From Nitrospirota bacterium (GTDB lineage Bacteria; Nitrospirota; UBA9217), in the NCBI GenBank assembly GCA_021814615.1, contig JAKAHZ010000008.1, forward strand, positions 1 to 49,800: a stretch of 49,800 nucleotides of DNA, in the 5' to 3' direction. Positions 34,417-42,551 of this stretch are shown one piece after another. The notes below the pieces were generated by a model. It had not been told where the DNA came from and ran no database searches. It worked only from the letters and a program-made list of their open reading frames with translations. The first letter of the stretch is position 1. Every line of letters starts with the position of its first letter. The translations under genes were made by a program, and so were the position numbers.

Positions 34417-35690
34417 GGGTTTTGGTCGTCGGCGGCGGAGGGCGCGAGCATGCCCTGGTCTGGAAGATCTCGCAGAGCCCCCGCGTCACGAAGATTTATG
34501 CGGCTCCCGGCAACGCCGGCATCGCCCAACTGGCCGAATGCGCAGCCGTGAAGGCGGAGGATATCAACGGGCTCCTGACATTTGCTCGTTCCAAGGCGGT
34601 GGACCTGGTGATCGTCGGCCCTGAGGGGCCGTTGTCGCTCGGTATCGTCGATGCGTTTCAGGCAGCGGGCATCCGGGCATTCGGACCGTCGCGGCAGGCC
34701 GCCGAGATCGAGGCGAACAAGGCCTTCACCAAGGACCTGATGCAGAAGTACGGCATTCCGACGGCTGCCTATGGTTCCTTCCGGGACCGCAAGGAGGCCG
34801 AGGCCTATGTGCGGCGCCAGGGGGCGCCGGTCGTCGTGAAGGCAGCGGGTCTCGCTGCGGGCAAGGGCGTGATCATTGCCGAGACCGTCGAGGAGGCGCT
34901 CGCCGCGATCGATCTCATCATGACCAAGAAGGCCTTCGGCGCCGCCGGCGATGTCGTGGTGATCGAGGAGTTCCTCCGGGGCGAAGAGGCGTCCTTCATG
35001 GCGTTTACCGACGGGAGGGCTGTTGTTCCCATGGCATCGTCCCAGGACCATAAGCGGATCTTCGACGACGACAAGGGTCCGAACACCGGCGGCATGGGCG
35101 CTTATTCTCCGGCGCCGGTCGTGACGCCTGCCATCGAGGCGCAGGTGATGGAACGGGTCATGATCCCGACGGTCCGGGCAATGGAGAAAGAGGGCAGGCT
35201 GTTCAAGGGCGTGCTCTATGCCGGGCTTATGATCGACAACGGCCAGGCAAAGGTGCTGGAGTTCAATGCACGATTCGGCGATCCCGAGACCCAGCCGATC
35301 ATGGCACGGCTCGAAACGGACCTTCTCGACATCATCGAGGCGATCATCGACCAGCGCCTGGCCAAGCAGCCCGTTACCTGGTCTCCCCAATCCGCAGTCT
35401 GCATTGTGATGGCATCGGGCGGATACCCGGGGGCCTATGAGAAGGGGAAGAACATCCAGGGGCTCGAGAAAGCGGCCGGCCTGCCCGGCGTCATGGTATT
35501 CCACTCCGGCACATCGTTCAAGAATGGGGGAATCGTGACCGATGGCGGCCGCGTGCTGGGCGTAACCGGCCGGGGACCTTCCGTTGCTGCAGCCATCGAG
35601 ACCGCCTATGCCGGAGTGCGGGCGATCTCCTTCGCAGGGATGCATTATCGTTCGGATATCGGCGCCCGCGCGATGCTGCGCCGCTCATAG
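34413..35690 (+). CDS. purD: Phosphoribosylamine-glycine ligase (GAR synthetase)
   Basis: PurD is the ATP-grasp enzyme that joins glycine to phosphoribosylamine in purine synthesis. The 425-residue protein has normal length: VLVVGGGGREHALVWKI at the start, KAAGLAAGKGVIIA for ATP binding, PNTGGMGAYSPAP, and EFNARFGDPETQPIM. Its ATG overlaps the larE stop (ATGA), with GAGGAG upstream. purE follows after 78 bp. Confidence 0.97.
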   Translation: MRVLVVGGGGREHALVWKISQSPRVTKIYAAPGNAGIAQLAECAAVKAEDINGLLTFARSKAVDLVIVGPEGPLSLGIVDAFQAAGIRAFGPSRQAAEIEANKAFTKDLMQKYGIPTAAYGSFRDRKEAEAYVRRQGAPVVVKAAGLAAGKGVIIAETVEEALAAIDLIMTKKAFGAAGDVVVIEEFLRGEEASFMAFTDGRAVVPMASSQDHKRIFDDDKGPNTGGMGAYSPAPVVTPAIEAQVMERVMIPTVRAMEKEGRLFKGVLYAGLMIDNGQAKVLEFNARFGDPETQPIMARLETDLLDIIEAIIDQRLAKQPVTWSPQSAVCIVMASGGYPGAYEKGKNIQGLEKAAGLPGVMVFHSGTSFKNGGIVTDGGRVLGVTGRGPSVAAAIETAYAGVRAISFAGMHYRSDIGARAMLRRS

Positions 35691-35768
35691 TCGGATCATC
35701 TAAGCATAAAGCCAGACGGCCTGCTGCCGTTCTGAACCGCGATTTCACGTGCTGGTCAAGGAGCATCT

Positions 35769-36392
35769 ATGGCGAAACCACTGGTGGGGATTTTGATGGG
35801 AAGTGATTCCGATCTGCCGATCATGCAGGAAGCGGGCGCCATGCTTCGCGAATTCGGGATCGAGTATGAAATGACGATTGCATCGGCGCACCGGACGCCC
35901 AAGAAGGTCCTGGAATACAGCCAGAGCGCGGAACGGCGCGGGCTGAAGGTCATTATCGCAGGCGCCGGCTGGGCGGCGCATCTTGCAGGCGTGGTCGCAT
36001 CCCAGACCACCTTGCCGGTCATCGGCGTCCCGATCGATTCATCGGCGCTCAAGGGCATCGATGCGCTGCTTTCGACGGTCCAGATGCCCGGGGGCATTCC
36101 CGTCGCTACGATGTCGCTCGGCAAATCCGGCGCAAAGAACGCCGGAATTTTCGCCGCGCAGATCATCGCCGCAGCGGACGTGAAGGTCGCGAACCGCCTG
36201 AAGGTCTTCAAGGTGGAAATGGAGCGGGAAGTCGAGGAGAAAGCCAAGAAACTGACGGCCGTCATCGCCGCTGAACCGCTGCCTGAGGCCGAGCACGTCG
36301 AAGCTGCTGGCGGCGCAAAGAAGAAAAAGCCCCGTCGCCGCCGCTGGAAGAAAAAGCCCGGCGGAGCTCCGGCCCAGGGACAGGTATCGTGA
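35769..36392 (+). CDS. purE: N5-CAIR mutase PurE with a basic C-terminal extension
   Basis: PurE moves the carboxylate from N5 to C4 of the imidazole ribotide in purine synthesis. The core (residues 1-155) shows MGSDSDLPIM, SAHRTPKKVL, and GAGWAAHLAGVVAS, all class I signatures. The protein runs to 207 residues where about 160 is normal. The extra tail has an Ala/Glu-rich linker and a strongly basic end (KKKKPRRRRWKKKPGG). AAGGAG precedes ATG 35769. Its stop overlaps the GTG of the DUF89 gene. The tail may bind nucleic acid, which is only inferred from charge. Confidence 0.94.
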   Translation: MAKPLVGILMGSDSDLPIMQEAGAMLREFGIEYEMTIASAHRTPKKVLEYSQSAERRGLKVIIAGAGWAAHLAGVVASQTTLPVIGVPIDSSALKGIDALLSTVQMPGGIPVATMSLGKSGAKNAGIFAAQIIAAADVKVANRLKVFKVEMEREVEEKAKKLTAVIAAEPLPEAEHVEAAGGAKKKKPRRRRWKKKPGGAPAQGQVS

Positions 36393-37258
36393 AGACCGAT
36401 CTTGCCTGCCTGCCCTGTTTCTTCCGGCAGGTAAGCAGAACCTTGTCCTACGCAGGCGTGAACGGCGCCCGGGGCAGGGAAATCACGCAAGCAGCTGCTG
36501 ATATCATCGAGCAGGCGTCGCTCGAACAGGCTCCGGCACGGATATCGACCCTCCTTCATCGCCTGATCCGGAAAACTGCCGGCACCGATCCGTACCGGGC
36601 GGTCAAGGAAGAATATACCCGGATCGCTCTTGCCACGCTGCCCGCCGCCCGCGTTCTTGCGGCAGGTCACGGGCCGGATGCGCTTGCCGGTGGCGTCCGT
36701 GCGGCCATTGCCGGCAATATCATCGATTTCGGCATATACGACTCGGTCGATCTCGACCGTTCCCTTCAGGATTCCTTCAGACAGCCTCTCTCGGAACCGG
36801 CATTTCAGGCCTTTTCTCGGGCCGTTGACCGGGCAAGGAACATCCTCTTTCTCTGCGACAACGCCGGCGAGATTGTTTTCGACCGGATTCTGATCGAGGA
36901 GCTTTCCCGCCGGGGAAAGACGGTGACCGCCGTGGTCAAGGGAATTCCGGTCATCAATGACGCGACGATGGACGATGCGATCGCCTCGGGTCTCCGGGAA
37001 TCGGCATCAGCCGTGATCGACAACGGGAACGATGGTATCGGTACGCTGCTGGAATTATGCTCCGAAACGTTCCGTGCGGCTTATGATGCCGCCGATCTGA
37101 TCGTCAGCAAGGGGCAGGCGAATTTCGAAACGCTCGCTACGGTGGACGACGACCGGATTTTCTATTTCTTCAAGGTCAAATGCCCCGTTGTTGCCCGGGC
37201 GCTCGGCAGGGAGAACGGCGATATCGTCCTAATGGGCAACCGGGAGGTCCGGCGGTGA
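36389..37258 (+). CDS. DUF89/ARMT1-like metal-dependent phosphatase
   Basis: This 289-residue protein has the DUF89 layout: an N-terminal helical part starting CLPCFFRQ, GNIIDFGIYDSVD near residue 112, FLCDNAGEIVFDRILIEEL with the metal-binding Asp and Asn, and IVSKGQANFETL. Relatives dephosphorylate damaged sugar phosphates such as fructose-1-phosphate, so a metabolite-repair role is plausible. GTG 36389 overlaps the purE stop (GTGA). Confidence 0.87.
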   Translation: MKTDLACLPCFFRQVSRTLSYAGVNGARGREITQAAADIIEQASLEQAPARISTLLHRLIRKTAGTDPYRAVKEEYTRIALATLPAARVLAAGHGPDALAGGVRAAIAGNIIDFGIYDSVDLDRSLQDSFRQPLSEPAFQAFSRAVDRARNILFLCDNAGEIVFDRILIEELSRRGKTVTAVVKGIPVINDATMDDAIASGLRESASAVIDNGNDGIGTLLELCSETFRAAYDAADLIVSKGQANFETLATVDDDRIFYFFKVKCPVVARALGRENGDIVLMGNREVRR

Positions 37259-37276
37259 ATTGCTGCGGGTAACGCT

Positions 37277-37906
37277 ATGCCGGCAGAAATCATTTCACTC
37301 GACCGCTTTCATCCGTCGCGGGCGATTGCCCGGTGCAGCGAGGTTATTCGCGCTGGCGGTATCGTCGCTTACCCGACCGACACCTTCTACGGTCTCGGCG
37401 CCGATCCCCGGAACCGGTCGGCTGTTGAGCGGCTCTTCCGAATCAAGGGGAGAAAAGGGGATCAGCCGATCCTGTTGCTTCTCTCGGACGAGGGGGTGCT
37501 TGCGGAGTGGGCGGCGGTCATCCCGCCTATTGCTGAAAGGCTTTGCCGGCGTTACTGGCCGGGGCGGCTCACGCTTGTATTTCCCGCACGGGAAGAGGTG
37601 CTCCCCCAACTTACGGCAGGGACCGGCACGATCGGATTGCGGCTGCCGGATGACGATCTGCTCCGCAGATTGCTCCGGGATGCAGGGACGGCATTGACGG
37701 GAACGAGCGCCAACAGGACGGGGGGGCCGAATCCGACCTCCGCCCGCGATGTGGAAGCCAGTCTGGGAGGCCAGATCGATCTCATCGTCGATGGGGGGGC
37801 GCTGACATCCACCCAGCCGTCGACGGTCGTCGATGTGTCCCGCGTGCCTGCGAGGATTATCCGGCAGGGTGCCGCCGCGGTTACGGAAGCGGACCTTCTG
37901 CCGTAG
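37277..37906 (+). CDS. tsaC: L-threonylcarbamoyladenylate synthase (TsaC/YrdC/Sua5 family)
   Basis: TsaC makes threonylcarbamoyl-AMP from Thr, bicarbonate and ATP, the first step of tRNA t6A. The 209-residue protein is the single-domain type: YPTDTFYGLGADP at residue 35 on, FRIKGRKGDQPI with the Lys/Arg substrate residues, and LTGTSANRTGG carrying the SxN motif. The partner gene tsaB lies at 2260. It follows the DUF89 gene by 18 nt and precedes the PhoH gene. Confidence 0.94.
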   Translation: MPAEIISLDRFHPSRAIARCSEVIRAGGIVAYPTDTFYGLGADPRNRSAVERLFRIKGRKGDQPILLLLSDEGVLAEWAAVIPPIAERLCRRYWPGRLTLVFPAREEVLPQLTAGTGTIGLRLPDDDLLRRLLRDAGTALTGTSANRTGGPNPTSARDVEASLGGQIDLIVDGGALTSTQPSTVVDVSRVPARIIRQGAAAVTEADLLP

Positions 37907-37931
37907 CATCTTTTGAACGGAAAGGACAGTA

Positions 37932-39254
37932 ATGAAAAAGATCTTTGTGCTGGATACGAATGTTCTGCTTCATGACCCCCGGGCGATTTTCTCATTCGAG
38001 GACAACGATGTGATCATCCCCATCGCCGTCATCGAGGAACTGGACCGGTTCAAAAAGGGTATCGATGAAATGGGAAGGAACGCCCGCCAGGTGTCGCGCA
38101 TTCTCGATGAGTTCCGGACAAAAGGAAAGTTGTCGCAAGGAGTTCAGCTTGACAAGGGAGGCACGCTCCGGGTGGAGTTGAATCATGTGTCCCCTCAGCA
38201 CCTGCCCATGGAACTGGTGGCATCCAAGGGGGACAACCGGATCCTTGCAACAGCCCTCAATCTTTGTCATTCTCACAAGGAAATCCCCGTCGTTCTCGTG
38301 ACCAAGGATACGAATCTCCGCATCAAGGCCGATGCCGTCGGTCTGACTGCGGAGGATTATGAGACGGATACGATCACGCTGGACGAACTTTATTCGGGCG
38401 AAGGGGAGATCACCGTCGTCCCCGAGCAGATCGAGCAGTTCTATGCTGCCGGCGAACTGACACCGCCGTCCGGGAGCGTTCTGTTCCCCAATCAGTTCAT
38501 CCTGATCAAAAACAACGCCAATCCATCCCAGACTGCGCTTAGCCGGTACAGCAGGACCAAGCAGGCGCTGCTGCCGCTCATGGCGCCGAAGCATGGGGTA
38601 TGGGGGATCAGTTCCCGGAACAAACAGCAGCAGTTTGCGCTCGACCTCCTGTTGAACGACGATATCCGCCTCGTGTCGCTCGTCGGCAAGGCCGGGACCG
38701 GCAAAACACTTCTTGCGCTTGCCGCCGGCCTGGAAAAAACGATCGAGTCGCGGGCATTCGCACGCCTCGTCGTGTCGCGTCCCGTGTTTCCGCTCGGAAA
38801 AGACATCGGCTTCCTTCCCGGAGACATTGAGGAGAAATTGAAACCCTGGATGCAGCCTATCCGGGACAATCTGGACTTCCTCATGGGAGCTTCCAACGTG
38901 ACACGGGGAAAGGGCAGAAAGGATCTCCAGAGCCTGTTTGATCTCGGCATGATCGAAGTGGAGCCGCTGACCTACATCCGCGGCAGGAGCATGCCCAATC
39001 AGTATTTGATCGTGGATGAAGCGCAGAACCTCACTCCGCACGAGATCAAAACGATCATCACCCGGGCCGGCGAAGGCACGAAAATCGTCCTGACCGGCGA
39101 TCCTTACCAGATCGACAACCCCTATATCGATTCTTCCAGCAACGGCCTCACCTTTGTCGTGGAGCGGTTCAAAGAGGAGTCAATCGCCGGCCATATCACA
39201 CTCGTGAAGGGAGAACGGTCCGATCTCGCCGAGCTCGCTGCGACGCTGCTGTAG
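37932..39254 (+). CDS. PIN domain-PhoH-like ATPase
   Basis: This 440-residue protein joins an N-terminal PIN ribonuclease domain (FVLDTNVLLHDP, EELDRF, then KDTNLRIKA) to a PhoH ATPase domain with Walker A GKAGTGKTLLAL near residues 252-263 and Walker B LIVDEAQNLTPHE. Characterised PIN-PhoH proteins unwind and cleave RNA. AAAGGA precedes ATG 37932. It closes the run that begins at larE; the next 290 bp hold no gene. Confidence 0.94.
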   Translation: MKKIFVLDTNVLLHDPRAIFSFEDNDVIIPIAVIEELDRFKKGIDEMGRNARQVSRILDEFRTKGKLSQGVQLDKGGTLRVELNHVSPQHLPMELVASKGDNRILATALNLCHSHKEIPVVLVTKDTNLRIKADAVGLTAEDYETDTITLDELYSGEGEITVVPEQIEQFYAAGELTPPSGSVLFPNQFILIKNNANPSQTALSRYSRTKQALLPLMAPKHGVWGISSRNKQQQFALDLLLNDDIRLVSLVGKAGTGKTLLALAAGLEKTIESRAFARLVVSRPVFPLGKDIGFLPGDIEEKLKPWMQPIRDNLDFLMGASNVTRGKGRKDLQSLFDLGMIEVEPLTYIRGRSMPNQYLIVDEAQNLTPHEIKTIITRAGEGTKIVLTGDPYQIDNPYIDSSSNGLTFVVERFKEESIAGHITLVKGERSDLAELAATLL

Positions 39255-39546
39255 CTGCTACCGTTCGTCAACACTGTCATTCATCGTCTGCCCAAATGCC
39301 TCCTTGCGCCTGAGCTGAACAACGGATCGGGCGCAAGGTGCGTGATTGATCCGCTTCGCACGTACAGGCTCTCCGTTCCCGATCCTCTTTGCCTTCTCCT
39401 CCTGCTTCCCTCGTTGGTTGTGCATTGCCGGGTTTAAAGAAATACTGTTCCAAAACAAAATAGTCAGGTTCCTGCGATTGCCATGCGAGAACGCTGTCAG
39501 GTCGGTCCGGTACGATGTGCGTATCTCATGATACCGGGAGGTACCG
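39255..39546 (+). other. 292-bp gene-free region with competing hairpins
   Basis: CCTTGCGCC (39302-39310) pairs with GGCGCAAGG (39330-39338). GGATCGGG (39324-39331) can instead pair with CCCGATCC (39378-39385). The two stems overlap and exclude each other. A weak promoter (TTGTGC 39418-39423, 17 bp, AATACT 39441-39446) may serve the pseudopilin gene. GGGAGG precedes that gene. Confidence 0.45.
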
Positions 39547-40068
39547 ATGGATATGCGGGAGCAGAAAGGAGTTACGTTCATAGAGATGCTTGTTGTTATG
39601 GCTATTCTCTGTATTGTCACTGCTGCAGGGACGCTCTCTCTGAATGAGTATGCACAGCGAACAAAACTTAGGACGGCAGGAGAAAAAGTAGCGTCAGCCC
39701 TGAGAGAAGCACGTTGGATAGCGAGAACGAGCGGTGCCATGTGTACAATCAAGTTCGATCCTTCGGAAGGGGCCTACGCCATCAATGAAATGACGGAGGC
39801 AAAATTGCCGAAAGGGATATCTTTTGGCGCCGATTCTTCCGTTACCGGGAAACCATCCCAACCTTCTGACCCGCCGCCAGCTGATGGAATTTCCTTTGGT
39901 ACCGGTTCAAGCAAGAATCTTGCGAGATATTATCCCACGGGAACAGTAGTTCCCACCGGAGCAGTCTATCTCACCAACGGAAAATCGACGATCGCAGTCA
40001 CGGTGGCAATAACTGGAAGACCGAAATTATGGCGATCGGGCGGAGGGAACAAATGGGTGCCAATTTAG
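39547..40068 (+). CDS. GspH/FimT-type pseudopilin
   Basis: This 173-residue protein has a type III signal: a short basic leader ending in Gly, then VTFIEMLVVMAIL with Glu at +5 of the mature chain, and a single hydrophobic helix. The periplasmic part fits GspH/FimT minor pseudopilins, which help start type IV pilus or type II secretion fibres. Compared with neighbours it uses visibly more A/T-ending codons, including AGA and ATA. It has its own terminator and is separated from the main pilus cluster. Confidence 0.85.
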   Translation: MDMREQKGVTFIEMLVVMAILCIVTAAGTLSLNEYAQRTKLRTAGEKVASALREARWIARTSGAMCTIKFDPSEGAYAINEMTEAKLPKGISFGADSSVTGKPSQPSDPPPADGISFGTGSSKNLARYYPTGTVVPTGAVYLTNGKSTIAVTVAITGRPKLWRSGGGNKWVPI

Positions 40069-40096
40069 GGGACATCAATAACTGTCGAATTTCCAG

Positions 40097-40132
40097 AATC
40101 AGATCGTTATGTCAATGATCTGATTTTTTTTT
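40097..40132 (+). terminator. Terminator of the first pseudopilin gene
   Basis: AATCAGATC (40097-40105) pairs perfectly with GATCTGATT (40117-40125), which leads into a run of T to 40132. Confidence 0.9.
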
Positions 40133-40224
40133 AACTATGTAATTCACTACACATATAGTGTTGATCTGGTGAGGCTGTAACACCGCGTATCGTTGTAAGT
40201 AATTGTATTCATGACGATATTATC

Positions 40225-40241
40225 TTGGTATCAGGTTTGCT
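40225..40241 (+). promoter_or_regulatory. Candidate sigma-54 promoter of the pilus cluster
   Basis: TTGGTATCAGGTTTGCT keeps GG (40227-40228) and GC (40239-40240) exactly 10 bp apart and matches the TTGCT -12 element. The predicted start near 40252 is just before the AAAGGGG ribosome site of the zinc-ribbon gene. Confidence 0.55.
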
Positions 40242-40268
40242 TGAGCAGTCCCGAGAAAGGGGCTTGGC

Positions 40269-40460
40269 ATGCATGAATATCGTCTAATATGTCCGGAATG
40301 TGGAGCAGTATTGTATGCCCGGATTCCTGAAACGGTTATTTGGGACCGCTGTCCAGCTTGTCGAAAACACACCTGGGACATGTACGATGTTCGGATGGCC
40401 GACAAGAGCCGGACTTTCCGCCTCGCTCATTCTGAAAGGAACTCCTATGCAGCGAATTGA
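40269..40460 (+). CDS. Small zinc-ribbon protein at the head of the pilus cluster
   Basis: This 63-residue protein has two CxxC knuckles, CPEC (Cys8, Cys11) and CPAC (Cys28, Cys31), 16 residues apart, a likely zinc ribbon. AAAGGGG (40256-40262) lies 6 nt before ATG 40269, an excellent ribosome site. Its end overlaps the next pseudopilin gene by 14 nt, so translation is coupled. It has no membrane segment and would be cytoplasmic. A regulatory or assembly role is only suggested by position. Confidence 0.7.
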   Translation: MHEYRLICPECGAVLYARIPETVIWDRCPACRKHTWDMYDVRMADKSRTFRLAHSERNSYAAN

Positions 40461-41001
40461 AACCAAGATGCAGGGGTTTGCCGACCAGCGCGGTTTTTCG
40501 TTGACGGAATTGCTGGTTACGGTCGGAATTGCCGTTATCATGACGGTGATCGGTCTCTATTCCTTATCCGATTTTCGGCTGAAATCCCGACTGGCCTCTG
40601 CAACGCGGGAGATGAAAAGCGATTTTGATATGATCCGCATGTATGCTCGGGCGAATCAGAACGGATCTGTCATTGCGATCCTGACCGCCAATAGTTACGT
40701 AGCCTGCGTCGATAACAATCCCGCCAACGGCAACTGCGATGCCGCGGAAACGGTCATCCTCAACCGGCCGCAATCGACCTATAGCCTGACCTATACGGTA
40801 GCAAGCGACAATGGCACGCCGATCCCGCCGCTCACGTTGATTCAGTATAACGAACTCGGCAGATTAAAAGACGCCAATCGCTTGATCACGCTCAGCATGG
40901 GTTCATCCTATACGATGCAGTACCGGGTGAAAATAAATCAAACCGGTCTTACGGAAGCATTAAAGAGCAGTGACGGAACGAACTGGCTCCCGGCACTGTA
41001 A
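40447..41001 (+). CDS. GspH/FimT-type pseudopilin
   Basis: This 184-residue protein has a leader ending in RG, then FSLTELLVTVGIAVIMTVIG with Glu5 of the mature chain, the prepilin peptidase signal. The periplasmic part has two Cys and a strand-rich pattern like GspH/FimT. AAAGGA (40435-40440) lies 6 nt before ATG 40447. A longer in-frame frame from 40300 overlaps the zinc-ribbon gene and is not used. It is the first of four minor pseudopilins. Confidence 0.88.
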   Translation: MQRIETKMQGFADQRGFSLTELLVTVGIAVIMTVIGLYSLSDFRLKSRLASATREMKSDFDMIRMYARANQNGSVIAILTANSYVACVDNNPANGNCDAAETVILNRPQSTYSLTYTVASDNGTPIPPLTLIQYNELGRLKDANRLITLSMGSSYTMQYRVKINQTGLTEALKSSDGTNWLPAL

Positions 41002-41036
41002 TTCCCCTTGCGAAGGAATTCATAAAGGACGCCCTT

Positions 41037-41540
41037 ATGCGCACCCTACGGAACACACGAGGCTTTTCCCTTCTGGAAGCAATAATCGCAATGTCGATCC
41101 TCTCTTTTGGCATGATGGCGGTTGTTTCGATGATCGATGTTTCCTTCTCCGCGCAGTCGCTTTCGAAGAACACGACGCGCGCCACGGAGCTGGCCGCCTG
41201 GATGATGGATCGCATCCGTTACGAAAGCGCTCTGAAGAACCAGATCTACACGACCGACCTCGATGTCATCAAGACCTACAAGAACTCCGGGAGCGGGTAC
41301 GTCATTGATACGAACATCAGCTCCGATCCCGCTTCCGATCCCGGCCTTTCCGCGAGCAAGGAGTGGCGCACGCTGATCAAGGATCCCGTCATGGGGCTGC
41401 CGCAGGGCAGGGGCGTGGTCACCATCGTTCCTCAGGATGCGAATAAAGGCGGAAACCATTCCGTGACAGTTCAGGTGTTTTGGACAACGCTTCTCACCCG
41501 GAGCGTGAAGATGGAAACGGTTCTTGCCAGCACGGAATAA
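41037..41540 (+). CDS. pilV: PilV-type minor pseudopilin
   Basis: This 167-residue protein carries GFSLLEAIIAMSILSFGMMAV near its start, with Glu at +5 after the cleaved Gly, as in PilV/GspI. Such minor pilins prime type IV pilus assembly in the inner membrane together with FimT, PilW, PilX and PilY1, all encoded here in that order. AAAGGA precedes ATG 41037. Confidence 0.87.
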   Translation: MRTLRNTRGFSLLEAIIAMSILSFGMMAVVSMIDVSFSAQSLSKNTTRATELAAWMMDRIRYESALKNQIYTTDLDVIKTYKNSGSGYVIDTNISSDPASDPGLSASKEWRTLIKDPVMGLPQGRGVVTIVPQDANKGGNHSVTVQVFWTTLLTRSVKMETVLASTE

Positions 41541-41556
41541 TTCATTGGAGGCCGAC

Positions 41557-42540
41557 ATGCCGTGGTCTGTGGATAAGCGGGGTTTCACCCTCATAGAGCT
41601 CCTGATGGCGATCTTTCTGTCCATGATCGTCTTGTCTGCGGGGTATTCGGTGTTCATGGGGAGCAATGAGGCGACGACAAAACAGAACCTGGAAAACCGG
41701 ATGATGGACAATGCGCGCATGGCAATGGATGTTCTGGCGCGAAGTTTCCGGGGTGTCGGTCTGCTGACCGATTTCAACTCCTATCCCAAGAATAACCAGC
41801 TGATCAGCGGCCTGGATATCGTGGTCAAGCCTACGGATAAGACCAATGGTCCCGATTCCGTCACGATCATAGGCGGAAACCTGGTTTCACTCGGCAACCT
41901 GCAAAAGTCCGTGCCGCTAGGTTCCTCTGCGATTACCCTGCTCGATGCGTCATCGGTACAAGCCGGCGATGTCATCGGCATCGGGATGTCATTCACCGCC
42001 AAAGTCGCTAGTGTCTCGGGTAATGTTGTGAACCTTGCGACTTCGGGTACGGGCAACGTGGGGCTCACCAATATTCGTTATGAAGGGGTGAAACTCGAGG
42101 ATGGCGTTACGTCGTCCGACAAACAGCCTGCAAAAGTGCGGCTTGTGCAGGCTCAGCAATTCTTCGTCGATTCGACGAAGGATCCCAATCATCCGACGCT
42201 GATGCAGATAGCTCAGGGTTCGAACGTGGCCGAGCCTCTTGCCGAGGATATCGAGGATCTGCAGATCGAATACGGCATCGACAAGAACGGCAACCGGATC
42301 ATCGAACCCGCGGAATGGATGAGCAATCCGTCATCTTCGGACATCAAGCAGTATCTTCGCATGGTCAGGATCACGATCGTCGCCCGGACTGTGACGCCGA
42401 TGAAGAGCATGCTCGGCGCGAACCAGGCGATTCCGGCAGTCGGTAATCATCCTGCCTGGTCAACAACGGACGGTTACAAGCGGTACATTCTCACCAGGAT
42501 CATCAAATGCCGCAACGCGGAAATTACGAAAACGTTATGA
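41557..42540 (+). CDS. pilW: PilW-type minor pseudopilin
   Basis: This 327-residue protein begins with GFTLIELLMAIFLSMIVLSAG, the class III signal with Glu5, and is long, as PilW/GspJ proteins are. The rest is a strand-rich periplasmic domain with AEDIEDLQIEYGIDKNG, a segment frequent in PilW. ATG 41557 has GGAG 6 nt upstream; the in-frame extension to 41524 overlaps pilV. Confidence 0.87.
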   Translation: MPWSVDKRGFTLIELLMAIFLSMIVLSAGYSVFMGSNEATTKQNLENRMMDNARMAMDVLARSFRGVGLLTDFNSYPKNNQLISGLDIVVKPTDKTNGPDSVTIIGGNLVSLGNLQKSVPLGSSAITLLDASSVQAGDVIGIGMSFTAKVASVSGNVVNLATSGTGNVGLTNIRYEGVKLEDGVTSSDKQPAKVRLVQAQQFFVDSTKDPNHPTLMQIAQGSNVAEPLAEDIEDLQIEYGIDKNGNRIIEPAEWMSNPSSSDIKQYLRMVRITIVARTVTPMKSMLGANQAIPAVGNHPAWSTTDGYKRYILTRIIKCRNAEITKTL

Positions 42541-42551
42541 CGAGGCCCGAC

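Noticed and set aside
39413-39430. Sigma-54 site before the first pseudopilin gene
   Set aside because: The nearest GG and GC pair (GGTTGTGCATTGC) is 9 bp apart instead of 10, and the flanking match is poor.
40140-40268. GEMM (cyclic di-GMP) riboswitch before the pilus cluster
   Set aside because: Such switches precede pilus genes in Geobacter, but none of the conserved GEMM core segments is present here.
40300-40446. Longer N-terminus for the second pseudopilin
   Set aside because: It overlaps the zinc-ribbon gene in another frame. ATG 40447 has a good ribosome site and gives a normal short prepilin leader.
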